Source: Dethiosulfatarculus sandiegensis (GTDB lineage: Bacteria > Desulfobacterota > Desulfarculia > Desulfarculales > Desulfarculaceae). From it: a stretch of 64,000 nt of DNA. Shown in pieces: positions 1 through 9,645 of this stretch. Positions within the stretch are counted from its first letter, which is position 1. Each line of letters begins with the position of its first letter. The position numbers and the translations under genes are program-made. The notes under the pieces are model-generated. The model was not told where the DNA came from and ran no database searches. It saw only the letters and a list, made by a program, of their open reading frames with translations. The DNA is taken from positions 186,001-250,000 of the forward strand of contig NZ_AZAC01000014.1 of assembly GCF_000931935.2 (NCBI RefSeq), read 5' to 3'.

Positions 1-967
1 GGCCGTTGGAATACATGTGATCATAGACCACATAGGGCCTGCGGCTGGTTTCCCGCACATATTCAAAAGCCCCCATACCCAGAAAGCCAAGAATGAAAAG
101 ACCGACCGCCAGGGCGCTTTGCATGCTAAGAGGCAGCCTGGCGGCCATTACCAAAGCGCCGATTATGATGATCGGGGTGAGGTAGAGAACCCAGTTGGCA
201 AAATAGGCCGGGTCCAGAACTCCGCCGCTTATCATTTCCCGGGCGGCAGGCGGAATCACCTCCAGGTACCACCAGCCGGTGGGGATCAGAACTATAAGCG
301 GCAGGACCACCCACCTGGAACAGTAGCGCACCATGGTCCGGCGCAGACTCTCATCTTTAAGATTTATCGAAGTGAGGTAGCCGTAAAGACCTGCCAGCAT
401 GACGGCCAGGGCTGTCCTGAAAAGAGTGGAGGGTAAAAAGGAGGGGTTGATAAGCCCGTCCCAGAAGTTTTTGGTTTTAACCCAATCCCCGGGTGTGAGC
501 ATGAAACTGATAATCGCGTTTATGATCACCAGGGAGAGCCAGGCGGCGGCAAAGTATATCCAGCCGATTTTCAGGTGGTTTTGGCGGCTCATCTTGCCAA
601 AGGTGTAGTAATAGATCAAAAGAGTGGCTATCTCTACAGTGAAAAACACCCATTCACTGGCCCAGGCAAAGACGAAATTGTGGATCATAAGTGAGGTTAC
701 GCCCGGATGCACCGCGCTTATGGTCAGCCAGATGCCGACCCCGGTCATGGCCCCCAGAACCATGGTGAGCAAGAGAAAGAACCTGGTGTGCTTCTTTATA
801 TATTCGGTCATGGTCGGATTGTTTTCCGCGTAGGATTTTCTTTCCGTCCAGACCAGAAACAAACCGCCTCCCACTGCAAAGTGGGCTATATAAACGTGAA
901 TTGCCGATACAATGGCGATCAGAAGGCCGCCGCCCGTGGAGAGCATTTCCCATACCGGATAATTCAT
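1..967 (-). CDS. Cytochrome bd-like quinol oxidase subunit I-type membrane protein (3' part missing)
   Basis: The reading frame starts at ATG 967-965 and runs off the left edge of the window, giving 322 codons. The protein is highly hydrophobic, with several predicted transmembrane helices. Its first helix carries a His in a short AIHVYIAHFAVGGG stretch followed by LFLVWTER, which resembles the heme-bearing N-terminal helices of CydA-type subunits. The start is supported by a strong Shine-Dalgarno (AGGAGGTG) and by a one-base TGATG overlap with the stop of the upstream gene, so the two are almost certainly translationally coupled. The likely role is quinol-linked electron transfer in the inner membrane. 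Oxygen reduction is not proven, because bd-like subunits in anaerobes are also found in complexes with c-type cytochromes. The family assignment comes from remembered motif resemblance. Confidence 0.7.
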   Translation of the reverse strand, partial: MNYPVWEMLSTGGGLLIAIVSAIHVYIAHFAVGGGLFLVWTERKSYAENNPTMTEYIKKHTRFFLLLTMVLGAMTGVGIWLTISAVHPGVTSLMIHNFVFAWASEWVFFTVEIATLLIYYYTFGKMSRQNHLKIGWIYFAAAWLSLVIINAIISFMLTPGDWVKTKNFWDGLINPSFLPSTLFRTALAVMLAGLYGYLTSINLKDESLRRTMVRYCSRWVVLPLIVLIPTGWWYLEVIPPAAREMISGGVLDPAYFANWVLYLTPIIIIGALVMAARLPLSMQSALAVGLFILGFLGMGAFEYVRETSRRPYVVYDHMYSNG

Positions 968-2046
968 CAGCCCACCTCCTTTTGCCGAATTTTAAGCAGC
1001 TTAAGGCTGTAACCCAACAGGCAGATCCCCAGAAAAAGGACCAGGAGAAACACCACCAGGGCCGAGGCCTGAGTCTGAACCGGCAACTGGTCGATCTGCC
1101 AGTAAGGGGAAAGGTAGGCCTCCCTTACCGCATACCTGAAGAGCACCATGAATAAAACGGAGATCACCGAAAGCCAGACCGTGAAATGAATCTGCCTGCT
1201 GAATGCTGCCGGTATGGAACCCAAGCCGGCCACCACTCCTAACAGAAACACCAGCATGGTCAATTTGTTCGGCCCAAAGATCTGGGCCAGTACATCAGGG
1301 GGAAGCGAGCCGAGATACCAGGCTCCAATAACAAAGTTGATTATGGTGGCGACTCCATACCAGACAAGGCCCCGGCTCATCATGGCCCGGCCAGTCTCAA
1401 GGTGGCCTGTATTTTTTTTACGCCTTCCCCAAAGAGCCAGGGCGAGCCCTCCCAAGGCGGCCGAAGCTGCCACGAAATGCAGATACCTGGGTAAAGTGCT
1501 GGGGTCTTGGGTCTGCATCATGGCACCGCCGGGCGCGGCGAAATACTGCGGCCAGGCTTCAAGGTTTATCATCAGGACCATGCTTTTGGTGAAGAACCAA
1601 CCAACCAGGATCATTAAAACCACAGCCAGGGCCATGAGCCAGCGGGTGTTTGGCCCGAGCTTTTCATAAACCAGGTCAGAGGCGTAAACCGCGTAATACG
1701 CGGCTATGGCCAGGATGAAGATGGATACCCAGAAAACAGCCATTAAAACCGAGCTGACATAGATGAACTGGCCATAGATGACCTGCATGAATAAAAGCGG
1801 GGCCACACCGAAGTTAACCGCCAAGGCAATACCGGCCGCAGTCCTTTTGGCCAAGCCACGGTCAAGATCAGCGGTTGGTACGGAGCCCGGCCATTTCCCC
1901 CAGTGGAAAAACCCGATCATGCCTGCGCCGAGCATGGCATTGGTTAGCAGGATGTGAATAGTGAAGGTGATGATCAAAAGGGCGTTCATGAGCCACCCCG
2001 GAGCGGGAAGAGTATCTGGGGCTGGTATCAACAGGCTAACGTCCAT
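967..2046 (-). CDS. Second cytochrome bd-like membrane subunit
   Basis: This is a 359-residue membrane protein with about nine hydrophobic segments. The start was set at ATG 2046 because GGGAGGATATTC precedes it at ideal spacing; an upstream in-frame ATG at 2094 lacks such a site. The N-terminal helix (ITFTIHILLTNAMLGAG) matches the pattern of the first helix of the downstream gene, with a His at the same place. The two proteins therefore look like diverged paralogues forming a heterodimer, as CydA and CydB-like subunits do. Its stop overlaps the start of the downstream subunit. The substrate side (quinol or a c-type cytochrome) cannot be told from the sequence. Confidence 0.65.
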   Translation of the reverse strand: MDVSLLIPAPDTLPAPGWLMNALLIITFTIHILLTNAMLGAGMIGFFHWGKWPGSVPTADLDRGLAKRTAAGIALAVNFGVAPLLFMQVIYGQFIYVSSVLMAVFWVSIFILAIAAYYAVYASDLVYEKLGPNTRWLMALAVVLMILVGWFFTKSMVLMINLEAWPQYFAAPGGAMMQTQDPSTLPRYLHFVAASAALGGLALALWGRRKKNTGHLETGRAMMSRGLVWYGVATIINFVIGAWYLGSLPPDVLAQIFGPNKLTMLVFLLGVVAGLGSIPAAFSRQIHFTVWLSVISVLFMVLFRYAVREAYLSPYWQIDQLPVQTQASALVVFLLVLFLGICLLGYSLKLLKIRQKEVG

Positions 2047-3273
2047 GAATATCCTCCCAGGAGATGTGTCGGAATACACCATCGTTTGCGCCACCCTGAA
2101 AACTTTTTAAAAAGTTCCCGGAGTTCTTCAGAGACTTGGGAGCAGGGCGGTTGCTGTTTGTCCGGCTTTAAAGGCCGGTGTAAACCAGCTCGCCCGGCAG
2201 CCCCATTGTTGCCCAGTTTGCGGTGAGGGGCGGGATAATGGTTTTGCAATATAAACCCTAATCAAATAAATCATATAAATCTAATCGAACTCATTCTAAG
2301 GATAAGTTTTTGTCTTACCCATGTCAAAGAAGATAAACACCTACCTTCAGGGGGAATAGCTCGTGGAGTGCTTTCCTTTGTGGAACCCTTAGGTAAAGAT
2401 ATGAATTGAAAAGACGCCGTCGGATTAGTCGAAGGCGCTTCTCGAAAAAGAACGGAAGTCATTAAAAATATGTTGGAGGGTGTGCCCCGGCTGGTTGTGA
2501 GGTCAAGGTATATTCAAGAAAAAACAGAGGAAAATAAACCGGTTTTGTAAAATGAAATACTGTTTCAAATTGCTTATCTCTGATTAAGTTTGCTGTGGTT
2601 CAAGCCTCTACTAAAACGCCATGAAGAGTCTTTATTCTGAAATCATCTTTGCCGACAGATTGTTTCCCCACCTTTGATTTTCCATGGACCGGGCCTTGGG
2701 TCGCCTATCTTTCTTTGAGAGATAAACCTATACAGGTGCGAAGGTATGCTGCTTTTCCAGATAATTCCGAATCTTTCGCCGGAGTGTTTTTGGTGTTGTC
2801 ATGGAGGTTGTGTCTTTAAATTAGTCTTGTGTTTTTAATGTCTTAAATGGTTTTGTGCTGGCTTTGCCCAGTGATTGTTAAATATTAATAAAATATACCC
2901 GACAGATGGTTTCCATGAAAAGGCCCTCTATACATAAGTGGTAATAGTTCTTTTTTCTTAGACATTGTTTTTGACGTGTTAAATTGCGGAAAGCCGATAA
3001 TTATAAGAAATATAAAACGGCTGTTTTCTCTACTCATAACTGTCTATCTGGAAAAATAAAAACCATGTCCTGCAGAGGCAAAAAAATGTTGACAATGACA
3101 GTGAGCTAGATATACTCAAGAGGAATCCGACCGCTTTGTCGCAACCTTCCGCTAGATCTGTCGGTGCATTCGTGCCTCCAATCTTAGCAAAAAGTTACGT
3201 CTGGTGGGGTTCTTGCACTCTCCAGGTGGGGGATGTGTGATTTTTCTGTTTTTTTTGATGGAGTCTTAAAGTT
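2047..3273. other. Long non-coding stretch between divergent genes
   Basis: No convincing gene is visible here. The short open frames have no good ribosome binding site and no recognisable composition. The right end holds the promoter and leader of the RRM protein gene. The left end must contain the promoter of the minus-strand oxidase genes, but I could not pick a convincing one. Confidence 0.5.
3089..3116 (+). promoter_or_regulatory. Sigma-70-type promoter for the RRM protein gene
   Basis: TTGACA (3089-3094) and TATACT (3111-3116) are separated by 16 bp. The start codon lies about 155 bp downstream, so the mRNA would have a long 5' leader, as is common for cold-inducible RNA-binding protein genes. 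Confidence 0.6.
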
Positions 3274-3543
3274 ATGGGAAAGAACATTTACGTGGGCAAC
3301 CTGTCCTATTCTTCCACTGATGAGGACCTGAGAGCTGCTTTTGAGCAGTACGGTGAGGTCCTTTCCGCCAGGGTGATCACCGACCGTGACACCGGCCGGT
3401 CCCGTGGTTTTGGTTTCGTGGAGATGGATGAAGGCGCCGCTGACGAAGCCATCCAGGCCATGAATGGCTCAGAACTTCAGGGTAGGGCCCTTCGCGTTAA
3501 CGAAGCCCGCCCCCGTCAGCCCAGGCCACCGCGTAACTGGTAG
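3274..3543 (+). CDS. RRM-type RNA-binding protein
   Basis: This 89-residue protein consists of a single RNA recognition motif. The RNP2 motif (NIYVGNLSYS) is at residues 4-13 and the RNP1 motif (GRSRGFGFVEM) is near residues 42-52, with the aromatic residues that contact RNA in place. A short basic, proline-rich tail follows (RPRQPRPPRNW). Bacterial single-RRM proteins of this size, such as the cyanobacterial Rbp family, bind single-stranded RNA and are often cold-inducible. The gene is monocistronic: a good promoter lies about 155 bp upstream and a strong terminator directly follows. Confidence 0.9.
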   Translation: MGKNIYVGNLSYSSTDEDLRAAFEQYGEVLSARVITDRDTGRSRGFGFVEMDEGAADEAIQAMNGSELQGRALRVNEARPRQPRPPRNW

Positions 3544-3572
3544 TTGAGCACCGTCCAGAAAACTTACTAAAA

Positions 3573-3616
3573 AAGACCGGCGCTTCCCGCTTTAAGTTGG
3601 GAAGCGCCGGTCTTTT
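3573..3616 (+). terminator. Intrinsic terminator after the RRM gene
   Basis: A perfect 16-bp GC-rich stem (3573-3588 with 3599-3614) with a 10-nt loop is followed by a T-rich stretch. Confidence 0.9.
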
Positions 3617-3808
3617 ATATTCCGCATTTTGCGCAACCCGTTATTCGGTTCTTTCCTTTATCAGGTTTTCGGCATAAGGCTGAAAACACCTCCCCCCGGC
3701 TGTTCTGCAAGTCTGATCCCCCGGTTTTCAGATCAAAAAAATCTCCTTACGCCTGATAATTTGCTATCGTGATGCCTGAAAGATGATCCGTAACCCGGGT
3801 GAGGCAAA

Positions 3809-6022
3809 ATGTGGCGGGCTTTTTTTAGGGATAAACAGTCGTATCAGGGCAGACCTTTTTTGCGCAATGCTTCCTTGGGATTGGCCTTGCCCGCAGCGCT
3901 CACTATTGTGCTTTTTTTTGCGGCCTTGTTCTGGGAAATCCTGCCCGCCCTGGAAAAGAACCACATGGACAGCAAAAGAGAGATGATAAACGAGCTGACT
4001 AAAGGGGCTGTCAACACCTTGACCTATTACCACGGACTGTTTGAAAAAGGTGAACTTACCCGGGACCAAGCCAAACAAAAAGCTATCTCCCATTTACGGG
4101 CCATGCGTTATGGGGATGAAAATAAAGATTATTTTTGGATTAACGACTTCACTCCCAAGATTATAATGCACCCTTACCGCCCCGAGCTTGAGGGGAAAGA
4201 CGTGGCGGAATTTCAAGATCCCGAGGGAAAACGGCTTTTCAGCGAAGTTGTCAGGGTGGTGAAAGAAAAGGGTCAAGGATATGTGGATTATCTGTGGCAA
4301 TGGAAAGATGATCCCGAGCGGGTTGCACCCAAACTTTCCTTTGTAAAGGGATTTGGGCCTTGGCAATGGATTGTGGGAACCGGCGTTTATGTAGAAGATG
4401 TGTCGGCCAGTATGGCGGCGATCACCAAAAGACTTTCCTATTTAAGCCTGGCGGTGCTCGGGTTGGTGGCCCTTTTGGAGTTTTATATTGTTTATCAAAG
4501 CATGCGCGTTGAAAAGAGCCGTAAACAGGCGGAAAGCCAGTATCGCAGTTCACGTTGGATGCTGAGGCTGGTTATCGACAATATTCCCCAGTTGATTTTC
4601 TGGAAAGATAAAAATGGTTCCTTTATGGGCTGCAACCGGGCCTTTGCCGAACATGTGGGGCTTACCGACCCGGAGTCAGTTAAGGGCCGGACAGATCATG
4701 AACTGGCCTGGGGCCAGGATGAGGGTGGCTGGGCAAGGGTGCGTGAACACCGGGTAATGAATGCGGGCGTGCCTGAGTTGCATATTATCGAATCCCATGC
4801 CAAGGCCAAGGGGGCGCCCCTTTGGATGGACAGTAACCGCATACCGCTTAAGGATCAGAACGACCGCATAGTCGGAATTCTATGCACTTTGGAAGATATC
4901 ACCAGGCGCAAAGAAATGACCAAAGCCCTGGAAGAAAGCGAACGAAACTTCCGCACCCTGGTGGAGAACGTGCCGGTGGGGATAACCATTGTGCAACAGG
5001 GGGACATTGTTTACGCCAATCCGGAACAGGAACGCATTCTGGGACCGGTGAGACCGCCCCTTTCGCTAAAGAGGCTGCGTAAAAGGGCTTCGGCGGATAT
5101 GTTGAAACTACTGGATCTGGCCGGTTCGCCCACCGCCACCACGGATCAGCTTCTGGACCTGGATTTAAGCGGGCTTGCTTATGAAAAAGATTCCGATCAA
5201 AGAAAGGCCCGCTGGGTGCATTGCCGCACCAGGAATATCACCTACCAGGGAAAAGATTCCCTTTTAGTGATCATGCTCAATATCACCAAGGCCAAGGAAC
5301 TGGAACAGATGGTCAGCATCCAGGACAAAATGGCTTCTTTGGGCAGGATCGCGGCGGGGATTGCCCATGAGATCAGAAACCCCCTCTCGGGAATAAATAT
5401 GTACCTCTCCGCCCTGGAGGGTATGCTGACGGATCCGCCCAACCCCGAGGTTGCTTCGGTCATAACTAAAATGCAGGCTGCCAGTGCCAAGACAGAGGGG
5501 GTCATAAAAAGGGTGCTTGATTTTTCCAGGCCCAGCGCACCCATGCTGGAATGGGTTAATCTTAATCAACTGGTGTTAAATGCCTTGGACCTTTCCCAGG
5601 TCAGCCTGCGGAAGAGCGGCATAAGCCTTGAAACTGAGCTGAACCCCGATCTGCCGCTGGTCCATGTGGACCCGGGGCGTTTGGAACAGGTTTTCATGAA
5701 CCTGATCACCAATGCCATGCAGGCCCTGGAACAGCAACAAGGTTCTAAAAAAGTCAAGATCTCTTCCGAGTTCACAGACAGGGTCGTAATAATGAAGGTG
5801 GCGGATTCCGGTCCCGGGGTCTCCCTTGAGTCAAAAGCCCGCATTTTTGACCCCTTTTTTACTGGGCGTAAAGACGGATCCGGTATCGGCTTAAGTCTGT
5901 GTCACCGTATCGTGAGTGATCATGGCGGCAGAATCTCTGTGCAGACAAGCACCATGGGCGGGGCTGTCTTTGTTTTGGAGATTCCGCTTAATCGCGCCTG
6001 GGGTGGGCCGGAAAAGGGCTGA
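3809..6022 (+). CDS. Cache-PAS-PAS sensor histidine kinase (NtrB type)
   Basis: This 737-residue kinase has a transmembrane helix near residues 24-44. An extracytoplasmic Cache_2-type ligand domain follows to about residue 195 (DYFWINDF, MHPYRPELEG and GTGVYVEDV are typical). A second membrane helix lies near 208-230, then two PAS domains (about 250-495). The HisKA phosphoacceptor His is residue 520 in GIAHEIRNPLSG. The C-terminal HATPase carries DSGPGV, IFDPFFT and GSGIGLSL motifs. It probably senses a small carboxylate or similar ligand and phosphorylates the NtrC-type regulator encoded 48 bp downstream. The start is preceded by GGTGAGG. The gene is complete and of normal length; the ligand is unknown. 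Confidence 0.93.
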   Translation: MWRAFFRDKQSYQGRPFLRNASLGLALPAALTIVLFFAALFWEILPALEKNHMDSKREMINELTKGAVNTLTYYHGLFEKGELTRDQAKQKAISHLRAMRYGDENKDYFWINDFTPKIIMHPYRPELEGKDVAEFQDPEGKRLFSEVVRVVKEKGQGYVDYLWQWKDDPERVAPKLSFVKGFGPWQWIVGTGVYVEDVSASMAAITKRLSYLSLAVLGLVALLEFYIVYQSMRVEKSRKQAESQYRSSRWMLRLVIDNIPQLIFWKDKNGSFMGCNRAFAEHVGLTDPESVKGRTDHELAWGQDEGGWARVREHRVMNAGVPELHIIESHAKAKGAPLWMDSNRIPLKDQNDRIVGILCTLEDITRRKEMTKALEESERNFRTLVENVPVGITIVQQGDIVYANPEQERILGPVRPPLSLKRLRKRASADMLKLLDLAGSPTATTDQLLDLDLSGLAYEKDSDQRKARWVHCRTRNITYQGKDSLLVIMLNITKAKELEQMVSIQDKMASLGRIAAGIAHEIRNPLSGINMYLSALEGMLTDPPNPEVASVITKMQAASAKTEGVIKRVLDFSRPSAPMLEWVNLNQLVLNALDLSQVSLRKSGISLETELNPDLPLVHVDPGRLEQVFMNLITNAMQALEQQQGSKKVKISSEFTDRVVIMKVADSGPGVSLESKARIFDPFFTGRKDGSGIGLSLCHRIVSDHGGRISVQTSTMGGAVFVLEIPLNRAWGGPEKG

Positions 6023-6070
6023 AGGTCCAAGCAGATCAGTCGTTGACCGGCAGGGAGCAGAGGGCTTTCT

Positions 6071-7456
6071 ATGGCTGAATTCAAATACAGAATATTTGTG
6101 GTTGATGATGAGGAGTTTATTCGGGATGCCGCCCGTCTTAATCTGACTGAATATGAGGTGGAGACCTTTGCCTCTGCGGAAGAGGCCTTACAGGCCCTCA
6201 AAAAGGCCCAACCGGATCTGATCCTGATGGATATCGGCCTGCCCGGCATGGATGGCGTGGAGGCCCTGGAGATAATCTCCGCCAAGCGGCCTGAGATCCT
6301 GTTTATTATGATAACCGCCTTTGAAGATGTGCAGACTGTGGTCAGGGCCATGAAATCAGGAGCCTATGACTATGTGGTAAAGCCCCTGCACATGGACACC
6401 CTCAAGGCCTCTCTTAAGAACGCCCTGGAGAGCATCCGGCTACGCAAGGAACTCAGCCTGCTGCAGGAGCAGTGCCTTAGAGACAACCTGCCTTTTTTCA
6501 TAGCTCAGAGCAACACAATACAAAACGTCATGGAGTTTGTGGGGCAGGTGGCAAAAAGCCCGGATGCACCTGTAATGATTTTGGGGGAGACCGGAACCGG
6601 AAAGGAACTCATAGCAAGCGCCATTCATTTTCAGAGCCCTCAGTACAGGGGTGAGTTGGTGACTGTAAATTGCGCGGCCATTCCCTCGGAGCTGTTGGAG
6701 AGCGAGTTGTTCGGCTATGAGCCCGGCGCTTTTTCCGGGGCCAGGCCGGGCGGCAAGGCTGGTTTGGTCGAACTGGCCGGTGGCGGCACGCTTTTTCTCG
6801 ATGAAGTGGGTGATATGAGTCTCTCCGCCCAGGCAAAGTTGCTGCGTTTTTTGGATACCGGCCAATATTACAAGGTGGGGGCCACCAAGGTGAGCGAGGC
6901 CAGGGTGAGGGTGGTGTCAGCCACCAACCGGGATCTGGAAGCCATGGTGGAAGAGGGCGGTTTCCGCAGGGATCTCTACTATCGCCTGGCCATGATAAAG
7001 GTGGAGGTGCCTTCGTTGCAAAAAAGGCCCGAAGATATAATCCCCATGGCGCAGTTCTTTTTGGAGGAGATGAACAAAAAATATCAAAGGTCCTTTAGCG
7101 GCTTTACGGATGAAGCCCTGAACACCCTTAAACAGCGGCATTATGAAGGCAATGTTCGGGAGTTGAAAGGCATGGTGGAACGGGCCGCGCTCTGCGGAAA
7201 AGAGCCTGTGATTGAATCTTCGAATCTGGGCTTGGCCGGTGTGGAGAACAATCTGGGAAAAAGCGCCGGGCCGGCCGACCTGCCTGCCTTGGATGATAAG
7301 GGGATTGTTTTGAGCGAGATCCTGGAGCGGGTTGAAGGAAGTTATATTAAAAAGGCCCTGGCCTTGGCCGACAACAACGAAGCAAAGGCGGCAGAGTTGC
7401 TTGGCATTAACTATCACACCTTCCGCTACCGTAAGAAAAAGTTCATGCCTGAGTAG
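6071..7456 (+). CDS. Sigma-54-dependent NtrC-family response regulator
   Basis: This 461-residue regulator has an N-terminal receiver domain with the phosphoacceptor Asp54 (LILMDIGLPG) and switch residues near ITAF and KPL. The central AAA+ domain has Walker A GETGTGKE, a sigma-54 contact loop reading GAFSGA rather than the usual GAFTGA, Walker B LFLDEVGD, and an arginine-finger region (RRDLYYRL). A C-terminal Fis-type helix-turn-helix follows (NEAKAAELLGINYHTF). It should activate sigma-54 promoters on phosphorylation by the upstream kinase. The neighbouring OFA transporter is a plausible target, but I found no good -24/-12 promoter before it. Confidence 0.94.
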   Translation: MAEFKYRIFVVDDEEFIRDAARLNLTEYEVETFASAEEALQALKKAQPDLILMDIGLPGMDGVEALEIISAKRPEILFIMITAFEDVQTVVRAMKSGAYDYVVKPLHMDTLKASLKNALESIRLRKELSLLQEQCLRDNLPFFIAQSNTIQNVMEFVGQVAKSPDAPVMILGETGTGKELIASAIHFQSPQYRGELVTVNCAAIPSELLESELFGYEPGAFSGARPGGKAGLVELAGGGTLFLDEVGDMSLSAQAKLLRFLDTGQYYKVGATKVSEARVRVVSATNRDLEAMVEEGGFRRDLYYRLAMIKVEVPSLQKRPEDIIPMAQFFLEEMNKKYQRSFSGFTDEALNTLKQRHYEGNVRELKGMVERAALCGKEPVIESSNLGLAGVENNLGKSAGPADLPALDDKGIVLSEILERVEGSYIKKALALADNNEAKAAELLGINYHTFRYRKKKFMPE

Positions 7457-7641
7457 AAAAAATGCCATATTCATATGGTAAAATTTCCATCTTTAAAATC
7501 ACTGCTAACCGATAATGTTTAGTGCGTTTATTCACCTGGCCGAAACTACAGGTAAAAAGCAAAAGATCTTTTTTTGGCATACTTGCTGCTCCAAGACAAA
7601 AGTGCAGTCACATGCAAATCCTTTTGGCAAAGGGGCGGCAA

Positions 7642-8928
7642 ATGACAAAGATTATCAATAAAGGCCGGCGGGTGACCATGGCCGGGTTGGGGGTTAACCT
7701 GGCCCTGGGGATACTATACACCTGGAGCATCTTTAAACTTGCGGTCAAGGAATCCATAACCCGGGGAGACGGCAGGTTTGAGTGGAGCCTTTCTTCTTTA
7801 AACGACCCCTACGCGGTTTGTTGCCTGGTATTTGCCTTTAGCATGATAATCGCCGGCAGGGTTCAGGATAAAATCGGCCCCAGGCTTACCGCCATGATAG
7901 GCGGAGTGTTGACCGGCTTGGGCCTTATGCTGATCAGCCAGTCCTATGCCCTTTGGGTTTGGGTCCTGGGGTTTGGAGTGCTCACCGGGGCTGGCCTGGG
8001 CTTTGGCTATGCCTCAGCCACCCCTCCGGCAATTAAATGGTTCCCGGCAGCCAAAACGGGGCTCATCGCGGGCCTGGTGGTTTCCGGGTTCGGCCTGGCC
8101 TCGGTCTATATTGCGCCCCTTTCCACTTACCTGATTGATCTTTATGGCCTGAGCACCAGCATGATGATTTTTGGTGTGGGTTTTTTAGTGGCGGTCTGCG
8201 CCCTGGCTCAGATGCTGATCAATCCACCCAAAGGGTATAACCCGGAAGATAAACTAAACGGTGGTGCTCAAGGCCAGACGTCAAAAAATAGCGATTACGC
8301 CCCTGGTGAAATGCTTAAGACCAAGAGTTTTTACCTGTTGTGGTTTATCTATTTTGTGGGAGCAGGCGCTGGGCTGATGATCATCGGCAATGTGGCGGGC
8401 ATGGCCCGGCAAAGCCTGGGGGAGCTGGCCTGGATTGTGGTTGCCCTGATGGCTGTGGGAAACGCCGGCGGCCGTATTGTGGCCGGGATTATTTCCGACA
8501 AGATCGGCCGCACCAAAACCTTGGCCATGATGCTTTCTTTCCAGGGAATCATCATGTTCGGGCTTTTGTTTTTAGATAAAGGCCAGTCCCTGGCCCTGGT
8601 GGGCGCGGCGACCATAATCGGTTTCAACTATGGCGCCAACCTTTCCTTGTTCCCTTCCGCTTGCAAGGATTTTTACGGACTTGATAATTTTGGGACTAAT
8701 TATGGGCTGTTATTCACTGCCTGGGGAGTGGGTGGTTTTGCCTTGCCCAGGTTGTCGCAGATGATTGTGGCGGCCACAGGTTCTTTTCACACCGCTTATC
8801 TGACTGCTGGTGTGCTTTTGTTCCTGGGCGCAGCACTGACCTGGGTGGTGGATAGACCGGAACAGGTCAAAGTAGACTGGCGCGTAGAGCCGCACCATAA
8901 GGCGGCCCTGCGCCAGAGACTGAATTAG
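7642..8928 (+). CDS. OFA-family MFS transporter
   Basis: This is a membrane carrier of 428 residues with about twelve predicted helices and the family's typical opening (NLALGILYTWSIF) and GAGLGFGYASATPPAIKWFP segment. The oxalate/formate antiporter family also includes carriers for lactate, pyruvate and other monocarboxylates. ATG 7642 was chosen because AGGGGCGG precedes it at good spacing and the first helix begins soon after; an upstream in-frame start at 7522 would add a basic non-membrane extension. The gene follows the Cache kinase/NtrC pair on the same strand, which suggests that the pair controls uptake of this carrier's substrate. The substrate itself cannot be read from the sequence. 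Confidence 0.82.
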   Translation: MTKIINKGRRVTMAGLGVNLALGILYTWSIFKLAVKESITRGDGRFEWSLSSLNDPYAVCCLVFAFSMIIAGRVQDKIGPRLTAMIGGVLTGLGLMLISQSYALWVWVLGFGVLTGAGLGFGYASATPPAIKWFPAAKTGLIAGLVVSGFGLASVYIAPLSTYLIDLYGLSTSMMIFGVGFLVAVCALAQMLINPPKGYNPEDKLNGGAQGQTSKNSDYAPGEMLKTKSFYLLWFIYFVGAGAGLMIIGNVAGMARQSLGELAWIVVALMAVGNAGGRIVAGIISDKIGRTKTLAMMLSFQGIIMFGLLFLDKGQSLALVGAATIIGFNYGANLSLFPSACKDFYGLDNFGTNYGLLFTAWGVGGFALPRLSQMIVAATGSFHTAYLTAGVLLFLGAALTWVVDRPEQVKVDWRVEPHHKAALRQRLN

Positions 8929-8963
8929 CTCAAAAAAGGCAGGTTGACAAACCAAAGCCTTAA

Positions 8964-9047
8964 AAGCGGTTCGGGAAGCGCTGGTCGGGGAAAAATGGGG
9001 ATTTTTCCGGGAAAACCAAAGCTTGTGCAGCGCTCCCCGAGCCGCTT
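8964..9047. repeat. Nested inverted repeat
   Basis: An imperfect 19-bp outer stem (8964-8982 with 9029-9047) encloses a perfect 8-bp inner hairpin (8989-8996 with 9001-9008). There is no T-tract, so it is not a classical terminator. It may be a REP-like element or part of a structured RNA. Confidence 0.6.
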
Positions 9048-9275
9048 AAATCGCAGATAAGGCCGCCTTACAGTAAAGATTGTGTAATTAATGTGAGTAC
9101 TCGGGCGGACTTTACTTGTTCTTTACCATGAGGCCTCAAGCGGCCAGGGAGGCCCCGTAAACTTGTGAACTTATTAATCTAGCAATTTTAATAAGTTAAG
9201 GAAATGCCTTTTCTGAAAAACCTAAAGGTGCACGGTGCTTTGACGCACCCGGTGCATTGCTTTCAGGATAGTTGC

Positions 9276-9347
9276 GCGGTCCAGGCCCAAGGCAGGCCAT
9301 ACAGGGGGCTGTTCGCATTGCCTGCCTTGAGGCTTGGGCCGCTTTTT
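9276..9347 (+). terminator. Strong intrinsic terminator with no gene directly before it
   Basis: A stem of about 22 bp (9276-9297 with 9320-9342, G-U pairs and one bulge) is followed by seven T residues. The nearest upstream plus-strand stop codon is about 350 bp away, so this may terminate a small RNA. Confidence 0.75.
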
Positions 9348-9645
9348 TTGTAGGAAAAAAAGAACCGCGTCAATGTTGAGTAAAGTAATTATAATCATGG
9401 GGTTGTGCCTTAAGAAGGTGATAAACATCCTAATATTAAGTCGGAATTATGGCTGATTTGGGCTTGAAGATTCCTTGACCAGAGGGGATAATACCTCTTA
9501 CTCGGGAGACTGGTTGATTAGATCTGCCTGGGAAGTTACATATCAAAGATATTCGGATTGACCTTGGGTTAATCGCCCTGTTTTATTTAGCAAAAAGGGC
9601 GGCGTTGTTTTTCCCCTTGATCAAATACGGAAACGGAACTGAAAA

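Larger units (their letters stand above)
8929..9645. other. Hairpin-rich non-coding stretch
   Basis: No coding gene is evident. The region holds a nested hairpin (8964-9047), a 10-bp perfect AT-rich hairpin (about 9170-9198) and an imperfect GTGC/GCAC palindrome (about 9229-9256). A strong terminator (9276-9347) closes the series. The array could be a long 3' untranslated region of the MFS gene or an independent small RNA; no promoter is obvious. Confidence 0.5.

Noticed and set aside
7629-7646. Sigma-54 promoter before the MFS gene
   Set aside because: TTGG and GC are correctly spaced, but the -12 part is poor and the site overlaps the ribosome binding site and start codon.
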